A DNA stretch of 64,000 bases, from NCBI RefSeq assembly GCF_001514215.1, contig NZ_KQ948876.1, positions 41,812 to 105,811 on the forward strand. The letters run 5' to 3'. The notes under the pieces were generated by a model. It searched no databases. It saw only the letters and a program-made list of their open reading frames with translations, and had not been told where the DNA came from. A program made the position numbers and the translations under genes. Shown here piece by piece: positions 1 to 8,029 of this stretch. Source of the stretch: Streptomyces bungoensis (GTDB taxonomy: Bacteria; Actinomycetota; Actinomycetes; Streptomycetales; Streptomycetaceae). Position 1 is the first letter of the stretch. Each line of letters opens with the position of its first letter.

Positions 1-1010
1 AGCCCGTCGTCGAAGTAGACCAGCCGCACGCTGGCGCCCGCGTCCGGACCGCCGTGCTTGCGGGTGTTGGTGAGCGCCTCCTGCACGATGCGGTACGCGG
101 TCAGCTCCACGCCGCTGGGCAGCGGGCGCGGGGTGCCCTCCACCTTGAAGTCGACGGGCAGGCCGGAGCTGCGGCACTGCTCGACGAGGTCGTCGATCTG
201 CTCCACGTCCGGCTGCGGGACGTACTCCCCGGTCTCCTGGTGCTCCCCGGTGCGCAGCACGCCCAGCAGGCGGCGCATCTCGGCGAGGGCCTGCCGGCCG
301 GTGGACGAGATCGTCTCCAGCGCCTTCTTGGCCTGGTCGGGGGCCGCGTCGAGGACGTAGGCGGCGCCGTCGGCCTGGACCACCATCACCGACACGTTGT
401 GCGCGACGACGTCGTGCAGCTCGCGCGCTATCCGGGCGCGCTCGGCGGCGACCGCCACCTTGGACTGCGCCTCGCGCTCCCGCTCCAGCCGGGCGGCGCG
501 CTCCTCCAGCTGGGCGAAGTAGGCGCGGCGGGTGCGCATGGAGTCGCCGAGCACCCAGGCCAGCGCGAACGGCACCGTCTGGAACACCGTGATCGCGGCC
601 TGCCCCAGGAAGCCGGTGTGCTGCGCCGGCCAGCGCACCTGGGCCAGGACCGCCGCGACCAGGCTGACGGCGAGCGCGAGCCGGGAGGCCCAGCGGGCGC
701 CCATCGTGGCGACCGTGTAGGTGATCACCAGCATGGCGAAGTCGGCCGCGGTGGTCTCGAGGTCGAAGACCAGCTGGGCCAGCCCGGCCGCCAGGGCCAG
801 CAGCAGCATCGCCTCCGGGAAGCGGCGGCGCAGCGCGACCACGGCGCAGAGCACGGCGGACACCGCCAGCCCCCCGGCGACCGACATGTGGTGACCGGGC
901 GCCCCGCTCAGACTCGTCACGCTCACGCCGGAGATCCCGAACAGGACGACGGCCCAGAAGGTGTCGACCCATGTCGGGTGCCTGCGGAGGAAGTCATAGA
1001 GGCGCTGCAC
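1..1010 (-). CDS. Two-component sensor histidine kinase, partial (C-terminus outside window)
   Basis: This is a membrane sensor kinase of the NarL/DesK-partner class (HisKA_3). The start is a GTG at 1010, reading V-Q-R-L-Y-D-F-L. Four to five hydrophobic segments fill roughly residues 15-140. A charged coiled linker follows, then the phosphoacceptor box ARELHDVVAHNVSVMVVQ near residue 185 and an N-box-like EALTNTRKHG near residue 320. The ATP-binding G-boxes and the stop codon lie beyond position 1. Such kinases phosphorylate a NarL/FixJ regulator, usually encoded just downstream, which would be outside this window. The gene is divergent from the methyltransferase gene at 1129. The signal it senses cannot be told from the sequence. 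Confidence 0.9.
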   Translation of the reverse strand, partial: MQRLYDFLRRHPTWVDTFWAVVLFGISGVSVTSLSGAPGHHMSVAGGLAVSAVLCAVVALRRRFPEAMLLLALAAGLAQLVFDLETTAADFAMLVITYTVATMGARWASRLALAVSLVAAVLAQVRWPAQHTGFLGQAAITVFQTVPFALAWVLGDSMRTRRAYFAQLEERAARLEREREAQSKVAVAAERARIARELHDVVAHNVSVMVVQADGAAYVLDAAPDQAKKALETISSTGRQALAEMRRLLGVLRTGEHQETGEYVPQPDVEQIDDLVEQCRSSGLPVDFKVEGTPRPLPSGVELTAYRIVQEALTNTRKHGGPDAGASVRLVYFDDG

Positions 1011-1116
1011 GTAACCCAGAGTAGGGACACGGGATGCGTGCAGGGGTCAACCGGAGGGCCGATCCGCACCCGGGACGTGTACTCCGCAAGGTGGAGGCCG
1101 TGATCACCTGTGCGCC

Positions 1117-1122
1117 TAGTCT
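1117..1122 (+). promoter_or_regulatory. Candidate -10 hexamer of a leaderless transcript (TAGTCT)
   Basis: TAGTCT is followed by exactly six bases (GTTGCG) and then the GTG start at 1129. This TAnnnT-N6-start layout is typical of leaderless mRNAs in actinobacteria, and no Shine-Dalgarno sequence precedes the start. It is one of six such sites in the window. Confidence 0.5.
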
Positions 1123-1128
1123 GTTGCG

Positions 1129-2181
1129 GTGACGGATGGGGCGACGGCGGAGAGCATCCGCGCGGGACGCGGCTGGCGCGAGGCCACCGAGGAGGCGCTG
1201 TACGGGCCGGGCGGCTTCTACCGGCGTCCCGAGGGCCCGGCCGGGCACTTCCGGACGTCCGTGCACGCGTCCGGGCTGTTCGCGGGGGCCGTGGCCCGGC
1301 TGCTGTGCCGGGTCGACGAGGCGCTCGGGCGGCCGCCTGCGCTGGACTTCGTGGACATGGGCGCCGGTCGCGGCGAACTGGTCGCCGGCGTCCTCGCCGC
1401 CCTCCCGGCCGACGTGGCCGCCCGCGCGCGCGGGTACGCCGTCGAGCGGGCCGGGCGCCCGGCGGGCCTGGACGCGCGCATCGCCTGGCGCGCCGAACCC
1501 CCGGACACGGTCACCGGGCTGCTGTTCGCCAACGAGTGGCTGGACAACGTGCCCGTGGACGTCGCCGAGGTGGACGCGGAGGGCGTGCCCCGGCTGGTGC
1601 TCGTCGCGGCGGACGGCGCCGAGCGGCTCGGCGAGCCGGTGTCGGGGGCGGACGCGGACTGGCTGGCCCGGTGGTGGCCGCTGCCCAGGGAGCGGGGGCT
1701 GCGCGCGGAGATCGGACGGCCGCGGGACGAGGCCTGGGCGTCCGCGGTGGGCCGGGTGGAGCGGGGGCTCGCGGTGGCCGTGGACTACGCGCACACCGCG
1801 CGGGAGCGGCCCCCGTTCGGGACGCTCACCGGGTTCCGGGAGGGGCGCGAGACGGCACCCGTGCCGGACGGCTCGTGCGACATCACGGCGCACGTGGCAC
1901 TGGACGCGTGCGCGGCGGCATGCGAGGCGCGCGGGGCGCATGGGGCGCTCAGCGCGGCGCGCACCTTCCCCGCCGCGCGCCTGCTCACGCAACGTGCCGC
2001 CCTGCACGCCTTGGACGTCACCGGCGCACGCCCCCAGCTCGCCCTGGCCTCCACGGACCCCGCGGGCTACGTGCGCGCCCTCGCGCGTGCCGGAGAGGCC
2101 GCCGAACTCACCGCCCCGGGCGGCCTCGGCGACTTCCGCTGGCTGCTCCAGCCGGTCGGCGTCCCGGACCCGCTCGCCTGA
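1129..2181 (+). CDS. MidA/NDUFAF7-type SAM-dependent methyltransferase (DUF185)
   Basis: This 350-residue protein has a SAM-binding glycine motif DMGAGRGEL near residues 79-87 and the family signature FANEWLDNVPVDV near residues 136-148, which corresponds to the ANELLDALPV-like block of the DUF185 family. The eukaryotic member NDUFAF7 dimethylates an arginine of the 49-kDa complex I subunit, the orthologue of NuoD. Its neighbour here, convergent and only 29 bp away, is nuoD2, so a role in modifying NuoD2 or another Nuo subunit is a reasonable inference. The GTG at 1129 was chosen because of the TAGTCT-N6-GTG arrangement. Other O- or N-methyltransferase activities are possible. Confidence 0.8.
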   Translation: MTDGATAESIRAGRGWREATEEALYGPGGFYRRPEGPAGHFRTSVHASGLFAGAVARLLCRVDEALGRPPALDFVDMGAGRGELVAGVLAALPADVAARARGYAVERAGRPAGLDARIAWRAEPPDTVTGLLFANEWLDNVPVDVAEVDAEGVPRLVLVAADGAERLGEPVSGADADWLARWWPLPRERGLRAEIGRPRDEAWASAVGRVERGLAVAVDYAHTARERPPFGTLTGFREGRETAPVPDGSCDITAHVALDACAAACEARGAHGALSAARTFPAARLLTQRAALHALDVTGARPQLALASTDPAGYVRALARAGEAAELTAPGGLGDFRWLLQPVGVPDPLA

Positions 2182-2210
2182 GCCCTCCCCCTGGGCCCCG
2201 CTGAAGGCCG

Positions 2211-3362
2211 CTACTTGTCGATGTCCCCGACCACGAAGAACATCGACCCGAGGATCGCCACCATGTCCGCCACCAGCGTCCCCGGCAGCAGCTCGGTCAG
2301 CGCCTGGATGTTGTTGTACGAGGCCGAGCGCAGCTTCAGCCGGTACGGGGTCTTCTCACCCTTGCTGACCAGGTAGTAGCCGTTGATGCCGAGCGGGTTC
2401 TCGGTCCACGCGTAGGTGTGCCCCTCCGGCGCCTTGAGCACCTTGGGCAGACGCTGGTTGATCGGCCCGGGCGGCAGTTCGGCGAGCCGGCCCAGGCAGG
2501 CGTCGGCGAGGTCGAGGGCGTTGTGGGTCTGCTCCAGCAGGCACTCGAAGCGGGCGAGGCAGTCGCCCTCGCCCCGGGTGACGACCTTCAGCGTGTCCTG
2601 GAGCTCGCCGTAGGCCAGGTACGGCTCGTCGCGGCGCAGGTCCAGGTCGACACCCGAGGCACGCGCGATGGGCCCGCTCACCCCGTAGGCGTGCACCGCC
2701 TCGGGCGCGAGCGCCCCCACGCCCCGCGTGCGCCCGCGGAAGATCTCGTTGCCGAGCACCAGGTCGTCGAAGACGTCCATGCGCGAGCGCACGGCGGAGA
2801 CGGCGGCACGCGCGCGTGCCGTCCACCCGGCCGGCAGGTCCTCCTTGAGACCGCCGACCCGGTTGAACATGTAGTGCATGCGCCCGCCGGAGACCTCCTC
2901 CATCACGTTCTGGAGCACCTCGCGCTCCCGGAACGCGTAGAACACCGGTGTGATGCCGCCCAGCTCCAGGGGGTAGGAGCCGAGGAACATCAGGTGGTTG
3001 AGCACCCGGTTCAGCTCGGCGAGCAGGGTGCGCGTCCACACCGCCCGCTCGGGGACCTCCATGCCGAGCATCCGCTCGACGGCGAGGACCACGCCGAGCT
3101 CGTTCGAGAACGCCGACAGCCAGTCGTGCCGGTTGGCGAGCATGATGATCTGCCGGTAGTCGCGCGCCTCGAAGAGCTTCTCGGCACCCCGGTGCATGTA
3201 GCCGACCACCGGGTCCGCGCGCACGATGCGCTCGCCGTCCAGCACGAGCCTGAGCCGCAGCACGCCGTGCGTGGACGGATGCTGCGGGCCGATGTTGAGC
3301 ACCATGTCGGTGCTCTCCGCGGCGCCGCCGATCCCGACCGTCGTCTGGGTCGTAGGAGTCAT
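2211..3362 (-). CDS. nuoD2: Stand-alone NADH-quinone oxidoreductase subunit D paralogue (NuoD2)
   Basis: This 383-residue protein belongs to the 49-kDa complex I / NiFe-hydrogenase large-subunit family. It keeps the opening block GPQHPSTHGVLRL (residues 25-37) with both histidines, the HRGAEKL block, and TPVFYAFRERE (residues 138-148). No other nuo gene is nearby, so it is an orphan copy. Aligned by eye with bovine 49-kDa, the quinone-site tyrosine (bovine Tyr108) is replaced by Val91, and the aspartate of the LDIGAMT block is Glu133. Quinone handling may therefore be altered. The start MTPTTQ at 3362 is preferred over the longer open frame because the NuoD homology begins about 20 residues later. 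It is divergent from the PH-domain gene at 3394, with 31 bp between the starts. Confidence 0.85.
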   Translation of the reverse strand: MTPTTQTTVGIGGAAESTDMVLNIGPQHPSTHGVLRLRLVLDGERIVRADPVVGYMHRGAEKLFEARDYRQIIMLANRHDWLSAFSNELGVVLAVERMLGMEVPERAVWTRTLLAELNRVLNHLMFLGSYPLELGGITPVFYAFREREVLQNVMEEVSGGRMHYMFNRVGGLKEDLPAGWTARARAAVSAVRSRMDVFDDLVLGNEIFRGRTRGVGALAPEAVHAYGVSGPIARASGVDLDLRRDEPYLAYGELQDTLKVVTRGEGDCLARFECLLEQTHNALDLADACLGRLAELPPGPINQRLPKVLKAPEGHTYAWTENPLGINGYYLVSKGEKTPYRLKLRSASYNNIQALTELLPGTLVADMVAILGSMFFVVGDIDK

Positions 3363-3381
3363 GGCCCCAGTCTCCCCTACG

Positions 3382-3387
3382 TACGCT
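3382..3387 (+). promoter_or_regulatory. Candidate leaderless -10 hexamer (TACGCT)
   Basis: TACGCT lies six bases before the ATG at 3394. Only 31 bp separate this start from the divergent nuoD2 start, so the two promoters must be interlocked or overlap the opposite coding region. Confidence 0.5.
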
Positions 3388-3393
3388 GGGCAC

Positions 3394-3897
3394 ATGGAGA
3401 CGGGGAGCCCGGCGGAGACCGGGGTGGCGGGGGACGAACCGGTGTGGCGGGGGCTGCCGCCCGGCCTGCTGCGGATGCGCCGGCTGCTGCTGGTGGTGTG
3501 GGCGGGGGTGCTCGCCCTCCTGGCGGGCGTGCTGCCGGGCCTGCTCGCGGGGCCGGCCTGGGCCGCCTGCGCGCTGCTCCCGGCGGCCCTCGCGGCCTGG
3601 GGCTGGCGGCTGCTGGGCCGCAACTGGGGGTCCTGGCGGTACGCCGAGCGCGCCGACGACCTGCTGATCAGCCGCGGTGTGCTCTGGCGGGAGGAGACCG
3701 TGGTGCCCTACGGGCGGATGCAGCTGGTGGAGGTCACCTCGGGACCCGTGGAGCGGTACTTCGGGCTGGCCAGTGTGCAGCTGCACACCGCCGCCGCGGC
3801 GACCGACGCGGCCATCCCCGGCCTCGACCCGGCCGAGGCGGAGCGGCTGCGCGACCGGCTGACCGAGCTGGGCGGGGCCCGATCGGCGGGACTGTGA
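3394..3897 (+). CDS. Membrane PH-domain protein (bPH_2 / DUF304), YdbS-like
   Basis: This 167-residue protein has two hydrophobic helices (about residues 29-70) followed by a bacterial PH domain with the block LLISRGVLWREETVVPYGRM and the conserved IPGL-like end (AAIPGLDPAEAERLRDRL). YdbS and YdbT family proteins usually occur as adjacent pairs of unknown biochemical role in the membrane. That is the case here: its stop codon overlaps the GTG of the next gene (GTGA), which implies translational coupling. The ATG at 3394 is favoured over longer in-frame starts because those would run into nuoD2 and its promoter, and because a TACGCT hexamer lies six bases upstream. Confidence 0.8.
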   Translation: METGSPAETGVAGDEPVWRGLPPGLLRMRRLLLVVWAGVLALLAGVLPGLLAGPAWAACALLPAALAAWGWRLLGRNWGSWRYAERADDLLISRGVLWREETVVPYGRMQLVEVTSGPVERYFGLASVQLHTAAAATDAAIPGLDPAEAERLRDRLTELGGARSAGL

Positions 3898-5246
3898 CGA
3901 CGCCGGCCGGCCCCGGGGAGCTGCCGGGTCCCGGTCCCGGCGGCGCACCGGCGCGGCCGCCCGTCGCCGAGCGGCGGCTGCACCCCGTCACGCCCTTCCG
4001 GCGCGCCTGGGCGCCGGTCACCGTCCTCGCCGGCTGGGCCGTGCACGACCCGAACGCGGCGCAGGAGCAGCTGACCCGGCTGACCGGCACCATGCTGCTG
4101 CTCGCGCTCAGCGTGCTGGTGCCGGCGGCCGGCCTGTACGGCTTCCTGTCCTGGTGGTTCACGCACTTCGCGGTCACCGACGCCGAACTGCGCATACGCA
4201 CCGGCCTGCTGTTCCGGCGCACCGCGCACATCCGGCTCGAGCGCGTCCAGGCCGTCGACGTCACCCGGCCGCTCCTCGCGCGCGTGGCGGGCGTCGCCAA
4301 GCTGCGGATCGACGTCGTGGGGGCCGAGAAGAAGGACGAACTGGCCTTCCTGGGCGAGCGGGAGGCGCGCGCCCTGCGCGCGGAGCTGCTGGCGCGCGCC
4401 GCCGGTTTCGCACCCGAGACGGCGCACGCGGTGGGTGAGGCGCCGGCGCGGGAGCTGATGCGCGTGCCCCCGCGCGAGCTGGCACTCTCCCTGGTGCTGA
4501 CGGGCACCACCTGGGGCGCCCTGTGCGCCGCCGCCGTCGTACCGCCCGTGCTGTGGCTGGCCACCCACAGCGTGTGGACGGTCCTCGCCACCGGCCTGCC
4601 GCTGCTGGGTGCGGCGGCCGCGAGGAGCGCCGGGCGGTTCGTCACCGAGTACGACTGGTCGGTGGCCGAGTCCCCGGACGGGCTGCGCATCGACCACGGG
4701 CTGCTCGACCGCACGCACGAGACCGTGCCGCCGGGACGGGTGCAGAGCGTGCGGATCGTGGAGCCGCTGCTGTGGCGGCGCCTCGGCTGGGTGCGGGTGG
4801 AGCTGGACGTGGCCGGGTCCGACAACTCCGTGCTGGTGCCGGTCGCCCCGCGCGCGGTCGCCGAGTCGGTCCTCGCGCGCGTGCTGCCCGGGGTGACCGT
4901 GCCGGCGCGGACGTCCCGGCCGCCGCGCCGGGCCGGCCGGTGCGTCCCGGTGTGGTGGCGCGGGCAGGGCCTGGCGGTCACCGGGGCGGTGTTCGCCGCC
5001 CGGCGCGGCCTGCTGCGCCGCCGTCTGGCGCTGGTCCCGCACGCGAAGGTGCAGAGCGTGCGGCTCACCCAGGGGCCCTGGCAGCGGTTGTGGCGGCTCG
5101 CCGACGTCCACGTGGACACCGGCGCCGGGAAGACCGTCACGGCCCGTCTGCGGGACGCCGAGGAGGCCGCACGGCTGCTGTACGCCCAGGCGGACCGCTC
5201 CCGCACCGGCCGCGGGGACGCCCGCCCGGACCGCTGGATGGCCTGA
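3894..5246 (+). CDS. Multi-PH-domain membrane protein (DUF304 repeats), YdbT-like
   Basis: This 450-residue protein has a Pro/Gly-rich N-terminus, then hydrophobic pairs near residues 60-85 and 200-240, each followed by a bPH_2 domain. Typical blocks are ELRIRTGLLFRRTAHIRLER and the related LRIDHGLLDRTHETVPPGRV, with a third PH-like copy near the C-terminus (RRGLLRRRLALVPHAKVQSV). It is translationally coupled to the smaller PH-domain gene by a GTGA overlap. The two proteins probably form one membrane complex; the function is not known. A strong hairpin follows the stop. Confidence 0.8.
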   Translation: MTTPAGPGELPGPGPGGAPARPPVAERRLHPVTPFRRAWAPVTVLAGWAVHDPNAAQEQLTRLTGTMLLLALSVLVPAAGLYGFLSWWFTHFAVTDAELRIRTGLLFRRTAHIRLERVQAVDVTRPLLARVAGVAKLRIDVVGAEKKDELAFLGEREARALRAELLARAAGFAPETAHAVGEAPARELMRVPPRELALSLVLTGTTWGALCAAAVVPPVLWLATHSVWTVLATGLPLLGAAAARSAGRFVTEYDWSVAESPDGLRIDHGLLDRTHETVPPGRVQSVRIVEPLLWRRLGWVRVELDVAGSDNSVLVPVAPRAVAESVLARVLPGVTVPARTSRPPRRAGRCVPVWWRGQGLAVTGAVFAARRGLLRRRLALVPHAKVQSVRLTQGPWQRLWRLADVHVDTGAGKTVTARLRDAEEAARLLYAQADRSRTGRGDARPDRWMA

Positions 5247-5276
5247 GCCGGTCCCCGCCGCGCACACCCTTGCGCG

Positions 5277-5314
5277 ACCGAGCCCGGCCCCCTGACGGAA
5301 GGGCCGGGCTCGGT
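5277..5314. terminator. Bidirectional hairpin terminator
   Basis: A perfect 14-bp inverted repeat (ACCGAGCCCGGCCC and its complement) encloses a 10-base loop. It lies between the convergent ends of the PH-domain gene (5246) and the coiled-coil membrane protein gene (5333), so it can serve both. Confidence 0.8.
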
Positions 5315-5332
5315 AAGCCGGGTGACGGCGGG

Positions 5333-6598
5333 TCAGGACGCCGCGGTGCGCAGGCGCTGGACGTCGATCTGTTCCGTCTCGTCGTGCGCGGTCAGGTCGA
5401 TGACCTGGCCGACGCCGCGCGACCCGGCGTCGGCGGGCTTGTACCGGCCCTCGGTCTCCGCCTTGTGCAGCGCGAGGGCCTCCTGCCCGACGACGTCCGC
5501 CAGGTCCTCGTTCTGCACGGACTCCAGGGCGGTGGACGACGTGTGCTTCTGGGTGCCGAAGAAGTCGAACCCGCCCTCGACCGCCGGGCGCCGCGCGGGA
5601 GCGGCCGGTACGACGGCCACCGCGGTCGGCACCGTGAAGTGCCCCGCCCGGTGCGGCTCCTGGGGCTTCGCGGGCTCGGCCGGGGCCGTGGGGGCGGCGG
5701 CCGCGCGCGCGTGCCCGTCGGCCGCCCCGGGCTGCCCCTCGCCCTCGTCCTCCTGGGCGGCGCCCTCGTCCCCGGCGGCCCCGGAAGCCGCCGTCACGCC
5801 TTCTCGGGCGCCTTCGTCAGCGCCGTTGTCGGCGCCTGCTCCTTTGGCCGGCACGGCCGGTTCGGACATCACCGGTTCGGGCGTCCCCGTCGCGGAGGGC
5901 ACCGGCTCGGGCCGCGTCGCTTCGGGCTCGGCGGGCTTGGTGGGCGCCTCCGGGTCGAGCCGGGCCAGCGCCGCGCCGGCCCGCAGGAACAGCCGGGAAC
6001 CCTCGGGCGAGAACACCGCGCACACCGCCGGTTCGTCCCCGGCGTCCGCCGGGGCCGTCCCGGCACCCTCGGGTGCCTCGGGCTCCCCGGTCTCCGGCTC
6101 GGCCTTCCGCGCGGGCGGCAGGGCGAGGGAGGTGGACGGCTCGGCCGCCTCGATCTCCAGCAGCCGACGTCCCTCCAGGGCACTGGCGCGCTCGGTCTCG
6201 GCGGTGGCGTAGCGGCGCAGCAGGGCCGCGTGCTCGTTGCGCAGCCCGGCCAGCTCCGCGCGCTTGGCGCGCAGCCGCTGCTCGAGCTTGGTGCGCAGCT
6301 CGCGCGACTCCTCGAGGTCGGTCTCCAGTTCGGCGACCCGCTCCTCGTAGCGCCACTCGTCACTGGCACGCGCGCGCGTGAGGTCGGCGACCTGCTTGCC
6401 CGCCTGGGCGTCCCAGCGCCGCATCACGACCGCGCCGAGGACCGCCGTCACCGCGGCCGCCGCGGCCAGCGTGCGCACCATCGCGGCCTCGGAGAACACC
6501 CAGGGACCCAGCGCGCAGACGACGGAGACCCCGGCGATCACCGAGGGAGGCAACAGCCGGTGCAGAGGTGGGGAATGGCGGTGGCGTCCACGTGGCAT
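5333..6598 (-). CDS. Hypothetical membrane-anchored coiled-coil protein, Ala/Pro/Glu-rich
   Basis: I do not recognise a named family. The 421-residue product has a short basic N-terminus, two hydrophobic segments (about residues 17-62), then a charged coiled-coil region (about 75-160, rich in Glu, Arg, Leu and Ala). A long low-complexity Ala/Pro/Glu linker follows, and then a more ordered C-terminal segment with the block FDFFGTQKHTSS and an acidic end. The overall plan suggests an anchor or scaffold protein. The ATG at 6598 (MPRGRH) starts just before the first membrane segment; the frame stays open upstream to 6673 but that part lacks supporting signals. It shares a terminator hairpin with the convergent PH-domain gene. 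Confidence 0.65.
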   Translation of the reverse strand: MPRGRHRHSPPLHRLLPPSVIAGVSVVCALGPWVFSEAAMVRTLAAAAAVTAVLGAVVMRRWDAQAGKQVADLTRARASDEWRYEERVAELETDLEESRELRTKLEQRLRAKRAELAGLRNEHAALLRRYATAETERASALEGRRLLEIEAAEPSTSLALPPARKAEPETGEPEAPEGAGTAPADAGDEPAVCAVFSPEGSRLFLRAGAALARLDPEAPTKPAEPEATRPEPVPSATGTPEPVMSEPAVPAKGAGADNGADEGAREGVTAASGAAGDEGAAQEDEGEGQPGAADGHARAAAAPTAPAEPAKPQEPHRAGHFTVPTAVAVVPAAPARRPAVEGGFDFFGTQKHTSSTALESVQNEDLADVVGQEALALHKAETEGRYKPADAGSRGVGQVIDLTAHDETEQIDVQRLRTAAS

Positions 6599-6698
6599 GG
6601 CCAGAAACTTACCGCGAGTAGGCGGATCGCGGACCCCCGCCCCGTAAAAACCCGGCCACACCGCGGGCTTCACGGGGAATCAGGGGCCCCCGGCGGGC

Positions 6699-7826
6699 TC
6701 AGCGGTCGCTGAGCCGGCCGCTGAGCCACTGCAGCGTCGCCGGGATCTCCCGCCGCCAGGTGTTGAAGTTGTGGCCGCCGCTGCCGAGGATGATCGACGA
6801 GATCCGGGTCCGGCCGGTGGCCTGCACACGCTGTATGAACCGCATCGTGTCCGCGTAGTTGCGCTCGCCGATCCTGCTGCTGGTGACGAGCAGCGAGGTG
6901 TCCGGAGCCGGCTCGTGCTTGAGCAGCCACCACAGGTCGGCACGATTCCGCAGGCTCGTGTCGCCGCGGAAGAGGTCGCCGGTCGTGGGGTCGATCAGCG
7001 CGTTGTAGTACGGCGACAGGCCCGCGGCGGCCGCGTAGACGCGCGGGTGGTGCATGGCGAACTTCAGCGCGCAGTAGCCGCCCGTGGAGTCGCCGACGAC
7101 ACCCCAGCTGCCGGGCCGCCTGCCCACCCGGTAGTGCGCGAGCACGGCGTCGGGCAGGTCCTTCGCGAAGAACGTCTCCGCCTGGGGGCCGCCCGGGACG
7201 TCCACGCACTCGGTGTCCCGCGGCGGCGCCACGGTCGGCCGCAGCATCACCAGGATCATCGGCTGCATCCGCCCGGTCTTGGCCAGCTCCTGCGCCGTAC
7301 GCGGGTAGTGCAGCTTGTCCACCAGCGCCTGCGCCGTACCGGGGTAGCCGGTCAGCACGACGGCCGCCGGGAACGTCCGCGTGCGGTACTGCGGCTGGAA
7401 GTACTCCGGCGGCAGGTAGACGAACGCCGGTACGGCGATGTGGGTCGTACGGCCCACGATGTCGACCTTCTGCACCTCCCCGCCCGTCTCCGGCCGGGTG
7501 CCGGACGCGCCGACCACCTCGGAGGTGGACACCACCTGGAGCGGGCCGCCCGTGCCGCCGTTGGCCGAGTGGTCGACGACCACGCCCTGGTCCGTCTCCC
7601 GGCCGAACAGGTCCGCCCAGCTGGCGTAGAACCCGAAGGCCTGGTTGGCGGCGATCCCCAGGGAGGCGAAGAGGACGAACTGGGTGGCGAGGAGCAGGCC
7701 GACGCGGCCGGTGACCGCCCGCCAGCTGCGCCGGGCCAGCCGCGGCCACAGCCACACCGTGGCGACGAACAGCGCCACCGCGCACATGACCGCCAGCGCC
7801 AGCACTTTGTTGCTCGTGAGACCCAT
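6699..7826 (-). CDS. Membrane-anchored alpha/beta hydrolase (esterase fold)
   Basis: This 375-residue protein has two N-terminal membrane segments (about residues 8-27 and 42-60) and then an extracytoplasmic alpha/beta hydrolase domain of the esterase D / mycolyltransferase-like type. The nucleophile elbow GVVGDSTGGY puts the catalytic serine at about residue 247, and the likely catalytic histidine lies in GSGGHNFNTW near residue 352. AGGAAG sits a suitable distance before the ATG. It is divergent from an aminoacyl-phosphatidylglycerol synthase-like gene. In Pseudomonas an Ala-PG synthase gene is paired with an Ala-PG hydrolase, so a lipid deaminoacylase role is an attractive but unproven idea. 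Other ester substrates are equally possible. Confidence 0.8.
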   Translation of the reverse strand: MGLTSNKVLALAVMCAVALFVATVWLWPRLARRSWRAVTGRVGLLLATQFVLFASLGIAANQAFGFYASWADLFGRETDQGVVVDHSANGGTGGPLQVVSTSEVVGASGTRPETGGEVQKVDIVGRTTHIAVPAFVYLPPEYFQPQYRTRTFPAAVVLTGYPGTAQALVDKLHYPRTAQELAKTGRMQPMILVMLRPTVAPPRDTECVDVPGGPQAETFFAKDLPDAVLAHYRVGRRPGSWGVVGDSTGGYCALKFAMHHPRVYAAAAGLSPYYNALIDPTTGDLFRGDTSLRNRADLWWLLKHEPAPDTSLLVTSSRIGERNYADTMRFIQRVQATGRTRISSIILGSGGHNFNTWRREIPATLQWLSGRLSDR

Positions 7827-7930
7827 GGGCTGCTTCCTGCCTGCGCTCCGTGCCCCCGGCCGCCCCCACACCGTTGCGAGGGCTTGCCCGAGGCTTTCCT
7901 TGGCCTTTGACCCGACTTTCCGGAGGGGAG

Positions 7931-7959
7931 TGAACCTCTCTCCCCGAGACACCGTCCTA
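7931..7959 (+). promoter_or_regulatory. Candidate ECF (sigma-E-like) promoter
   Basis: TGAAC, 18 bases, then GTCCTA resembles the GGAAC-N18/19-GTC pattern of envelope-stress ECF promoters. It would place transcription of the gene at 8030 under cell-envelope control with a leader of about 65 bases. The -35 element differs from the consensus at one base. Confidence 0.4.
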
Positions 7960-8029
7960 GAGGGCGCAATGTCGCCGGATGCCCCGATCGGCACCGGGTT
8001 CAAGGTCTCTCGCAGAACTACGGGATGCG

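Noticed and set aside
2418..3893. Long plus-strand frame running through nuoD2 into the PH-domain region
   Set aside because: The first part is antisense to nuoD2. Only the part from 3894 onward is real, as the YdbT-like gene.
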